Shown here: piece after piece, positions 61,021-64,000 of the stretch
How positions within the stretch are numbered: the stretch's first letter is position 1
How the letters are laid out: each line of letters begins with the position of its first letter
Source of the DNA: Dallia pectoralis
Lineage: Eukaryota > Chordata > Actinopteri > Esociformes > Umbridae
DNA: 64,000 nt
Assembly (NCBI GenBank): GCA_029465975.1
Contig: CM055748.1
Coordinates: forward strand, 1,620,762 to 1,684,761
Direction: 5' to 3'
Made by a program: the position numbers and the translations under genes
Notes under the pieces: generated by a model
Told to the model about the DNA's origin: nothing
The model's input: only the letters and a program-made list of their open reading frames with translations
Database searches by the model: none

Positions 61021-61877
61021 TGGCATATCATCCAGTAGTGTGCCACATCATCCAGTAGTGTGCCACATCATCCAGTAGTGTGTCACATCATCCAGTAGTG
61101 TGTCACATCATCCAGTAGTGTGTCACATCATCCAGTAGTGTGTCACATCATCCAGTAGGTTGTCACATCATCCAGTAGGTTGTCACATCATCCAGTAGTG
61201 TGTCACATCATCCAGTAGTGTGTCACATCATCCAGTAGTGTGCCACATCATCCAGTAGTGTGTCACATCATCCAGTAGTGTGTCATATCATCCAGTAGTG
61301 TGTCACATCATCCAGTAGTGTGTCACATCATCCAGTAGTGTGTCACATCATCCAGTAGTGTGTCACATCATCCAGTAGTGTGTCACATCATCCAGTAGTG
61401 TGTCACATCATCCAGTAGTGTGTCACATCATCCAGTAGTGTGTCACATCATCCAGTAGTGTGTCACATCATCCAGTAGGTTGTCACATCATCCAGTAGGT
61501 TGTCACATCATCCAGTAGTGTGTCACATCATCCAGTAGTGTGTCACATCATCCAGTAGTGTGTCACATCATCCAGTAGTGTGTCACATCATCCAGTAGTG
61601 TGTCACATCATCCAGTAGTGTGTCACATCATCCAGTAGTGTGTCACATCATCCAGTAGTGTGTCACATCATCCAGTAGTGTGTCACATCATCCAGTAGTG
61701 TGTCACGTCATCCAGTAGTGTGTCACGTCATCCAGTAGTGTGTCACGTCATCCAGTAGTGTGTCACGTCATCCAGTAGTGTGTCACGTCATCCAGTAGTG
61801 TGTCATGTCATCCAGTAGTGTGTCATGTCATCCAGTAGTGTGTCATGTCATCCAGTAGTGTGTCACATCATCCAGTA
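61021..61877. repeat. 20-bp minisatellite, about 43 copies
   Basis: The unit is CATCATCCAGTAGTGTGTCA. All copies stay in exact 20-base register with no indel over about 850 bases. Variants come in runs: GTAGGTTG in two adjacent pairs, CACGTCA in five adjacent units at about 61700-61790, and CATGTCA in the next three. Confidence 0.98.
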
Positions 61878-62874
61878 TTAATTGTTTAATACGGAATTTA
61901 TTTAAATCTTTACTGATATAATAGGAACCAAGATATATTTAATTTAAATTCTCAAATGTATGCACTTTCTCCAGTCCACCGAGCCAAAACATTAGGATTT
62001 ATTTAACTTTTTATACTCCCCAAAAATGTAATTAAATGTTTCAATGAACCTGTGTAAAAGTTTGTCCTGGGTTTGCCGTGAGCTAGCCAGCTAAATCCAC
62101 ATACTTTCAGCCAACGACGATGTAAGAGATTAGCTTCGCTCAACAGGCAGTCAAAAAATATCCATTCAAATGTCACTGTAATGGCCAACAGAGTGTTTCA
62201 ATCTATATCACCACGTCACAATGTGTCAGTTCTGTCTAAAACGTTTGTCTTTCTCTCTTTGTGTATCCATTTTGTTGCAAATGCCCCCAGCCACCGAGCA
62301 ACGTGAGGGTTGCAAACGTTTGTTATTCCCGAAGCGTACCACGCTCTTCCAGGGAGAACTAAAGACAGATGGAGAAAGATGGGAAATGTCTACCTTGAGG
62401 AAAGTGACCGTGGTAAACCACCTCCACCAGCATCTGCTCTCCTAACCAGAGACCAGCTGTGGAAAGGATTTTAGGCATCTGCCTTGGGAGACATATTGTG
62501 CCTATTGGAGTCAGTTGCATACTGTATGACGGGGATGACCTGGGGCCTGCAAAGAAGGTGAGCAAGATGACTCTACCCACCTTGATGGACTGAACCAGTT
62601 GTTCCCAAGATGGCCCTAGAAAAACCTTTAAAAGGACCTAGTTCAAACAGTTTCTATTGCTTGAAAGGAGTGCACAGGGTGTTTTTGTACCGAGAGGAAA
62701 CCGCTAAATATGATGTTTCAGCTTTGTGTTTGTCAATGCATGCCAATTATATTGTAACATACTTGTAGTGACTGTAAACTGTTTTTGGCTTTTGTCCAGT
62801 ATGCCCTATTAAGTTCTGATTTAGGAAGAGACAATGACTTGAATGCGTGGTCATAATGTTTTGCCTCATCTGTG
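61878..62874. other. Unique sequence, no gene seen
   Basis: An open frame at 62221-62445 includes GCKRLLFPKRTTLFQGELKT and a donor-like GTGAGCAAG lies at 62559, but no domain is recognised and the frame stops well before the donor. Not called as a gene. Confidence 0.5.
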
Positions 62875-63003
62875 TATCGGGAGGCGTTGGCTTTGTGTGT
62901 ATGATGTCCGGGGTTCAATCCTAAACTTCTCCCCAGGTCGCCGTTGTAAATGAGAATTTGTTCTCAATCGGCCTACCTGGTTAAATGAAGGTTTAATAAA
63001 ACA
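62875..63003 (+). mobile_element. tRNA-derived SINE, 5'-truncated
   Basis: GGGGTTCAATCC at 62910-62921 matches a pol III B box. It is followed by CGCCGTTGTAAATGAGAATT, TGTTCTCAATCGGCCTACC and TGGTTAAATGAAGG, the tail of a SINE widespread in salmonid-like and other fishes, then an A-rich end. The A-box half of the tRNA-like head is missing or decayed. Confidence 0.85.
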
Positions 63004-63661
63004 ATATTATACACCAAAAATGGATTATAGTAATTCCAAGGCAATAACCAATGTGAAATACCATGAACAGATAACATGAACCAACCATGTTCTTTAGCCT
63101 TGAAGCATTCTGGGGTCACGCCTTGAAACACGGATTTACCCACAAACACCCCCCTTGGTTATGGAAATAGCACAAATATTTCTAACACACCCTAGTACAT
63201 ACATCTCATGCCTTATGATGTCCTATTGCTTTGGGATTTTAAATAGAGTCTTGACACTAGCTGTCATAATGTATACAGCACAGTATTATACAGTTTTGGT
63301 GAAATAAACACGTATATCTGATTTGCTCACTAAATGAGGCATGGGTAAAATGTTACGGGATTTTGAGCATTTTAACCAAGAAAAGGGCAGAGTTTGATTT
63401 ACAAGTGTGTTAGAAATAACATTAGACCCGGTTCTTTACATTAAATCATAACCTCAAACTTAATCCAAAATAATATTTTTTCTGTGCATTTGACTTAACC
63501 TTAACATGAACTCGTACCCAACATTTATTACATCGACATTTTCCTTCCGGGCATTTCTAAAACAATGGTGTCCTGTAGACAAATGTCTTCCTGTAGTGCT
63601 GATGAGGAACAGCTGTGTCATGTACGTATATGAAGAAAAAATATTTTGTGTGGAGGTTACT
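63004..63661. other. Unique sequence, no gene seen
   Basis: No supported feature. Confidence 0.5.
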
Positions 63662-63921
63662 GATGTAGGGGACTGATCGATGTAGACTAACTGAATCCAT
63701 CCACAGATGTAGGAAACTGATCGATGTAGACTTACTGAATCCATCCACAGATGTAAGACACTGATAGATGTAGACTTACTGAATCCATCCACAGATGTAG
63801 GAAACTGATCGATGTAGACTTACTGAATCCATCCACAGATGTAAGACACTGATAGATGTAGACTTACTGAATCCATCCACAAATGTAGGAAACTGATCGA
63901 TGCAGACTTACTGAATCCACA
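63662..63921. repeat. 44-bp minisatellite in 88-bp dimers, 6 copies
   Basis: Copies at 63662, 63706, 63750, 63794, 63838 and 63882. Copies 2, 4 and 6 have GTAGGAAACTGATCGATG while copies 3 and 5 have GTAAGACACTGATAGATG, so the present array grew by doubling a two-unit block. Confidence 0.95.
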
Positions 63922-64000
63922 GATAAATATATATATAGCAGTTAAATAAAGTCTATAGTTAACCCTTTTACATAGTAATGGCGCGGGTGCCTGGTGTTAG

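Noticed and set aside
62221..62560. 74-codon frame with a donor-like site downstream
   Set aside because: The frame stops about 110 bases before the GTGAGC donor, so it cannot be a simple coding exon; no domain recognised.

Overview
This window is vertebrate nuclear DNA, almost certainly from a ray-finned fish. It carries the conserved microRNA cluster miR-100 / let-7a / miR-125b, all on the + strand: miR-100 hairpin at about 28492-28570, let-7a hairpin at about 29791-29866, miR-125b hairpin at about 34411-34498. The order and strand match the vertebrate MIR100HG cluster (miR-100, let-7a-2, miR-125b-1 in human). The teleost assignment also rests on a tRNA-derived SINE tail at 62875-63003, a second retroelement-tail-like piece at 9266-9345, remnants of Tc1/mariner and hAT DNA transposons, and very dense CA/GT and longer tandem repeats. 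The SINE-like tails resemble those common in salmonid and pike relatives, but I cannot fix the species.

No complete protein-coding gene is visible. The long open frames in this window (for example about 2 kb at 21.2-23.2 kb, 1.5 kb at 56.7-58.2 kb and 1.2 kb at 58.7-59.9 kb) all lie in tandem repeats whose unit lacks a stop in several frames, so they are not genes. Non-repeat sequence shows only small exon-like blocks with good splice signals (9651-9730, 24336-24375, 24650-24846, 33570-33631). The last three are on the microRNA strand around the cluster and could be exons of a spliced host RNA like MIR100HG.

Layout: 1-9 kb, simple repeats, a 27-bp and an 11-bp minisatellite and a decayed Tc1-like element. 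9-24 kb, an exon-like block, a hAT fragment, and 26-, 16-, 30- and 17-bp minisatellites, the last with about 114 copies. 24-35 kb, the microRNA region: candidate host exons, an AT-rich stretch with a striking hairpin at 26310-26387, the three microRNAs, and a CpG-richer promoter-like stretch between let-7a and miR-125b. 35-43 kb, long GT tracts, another Tc1-like element and a higher-order repeat. 43-64 kb, mostly intergenic sequence broken by many minisatellites and one GC-rich island.

The three microRNAs are probably processed from one or two + strand primary transcripts. let-7a keeps the GGAG loop motif recognised by LIN28, so it could be controlled separately from its two neighbours after transcription. 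A TATA-like box 30-37 bases before the miR-125b hairpin raises the possibility that miR-125b also has its own start. Tandem repeats make up very roughly a quarter of the window, and each microRNA hairpin has a tandem or G-rich repeat within about 250 bases downstream.
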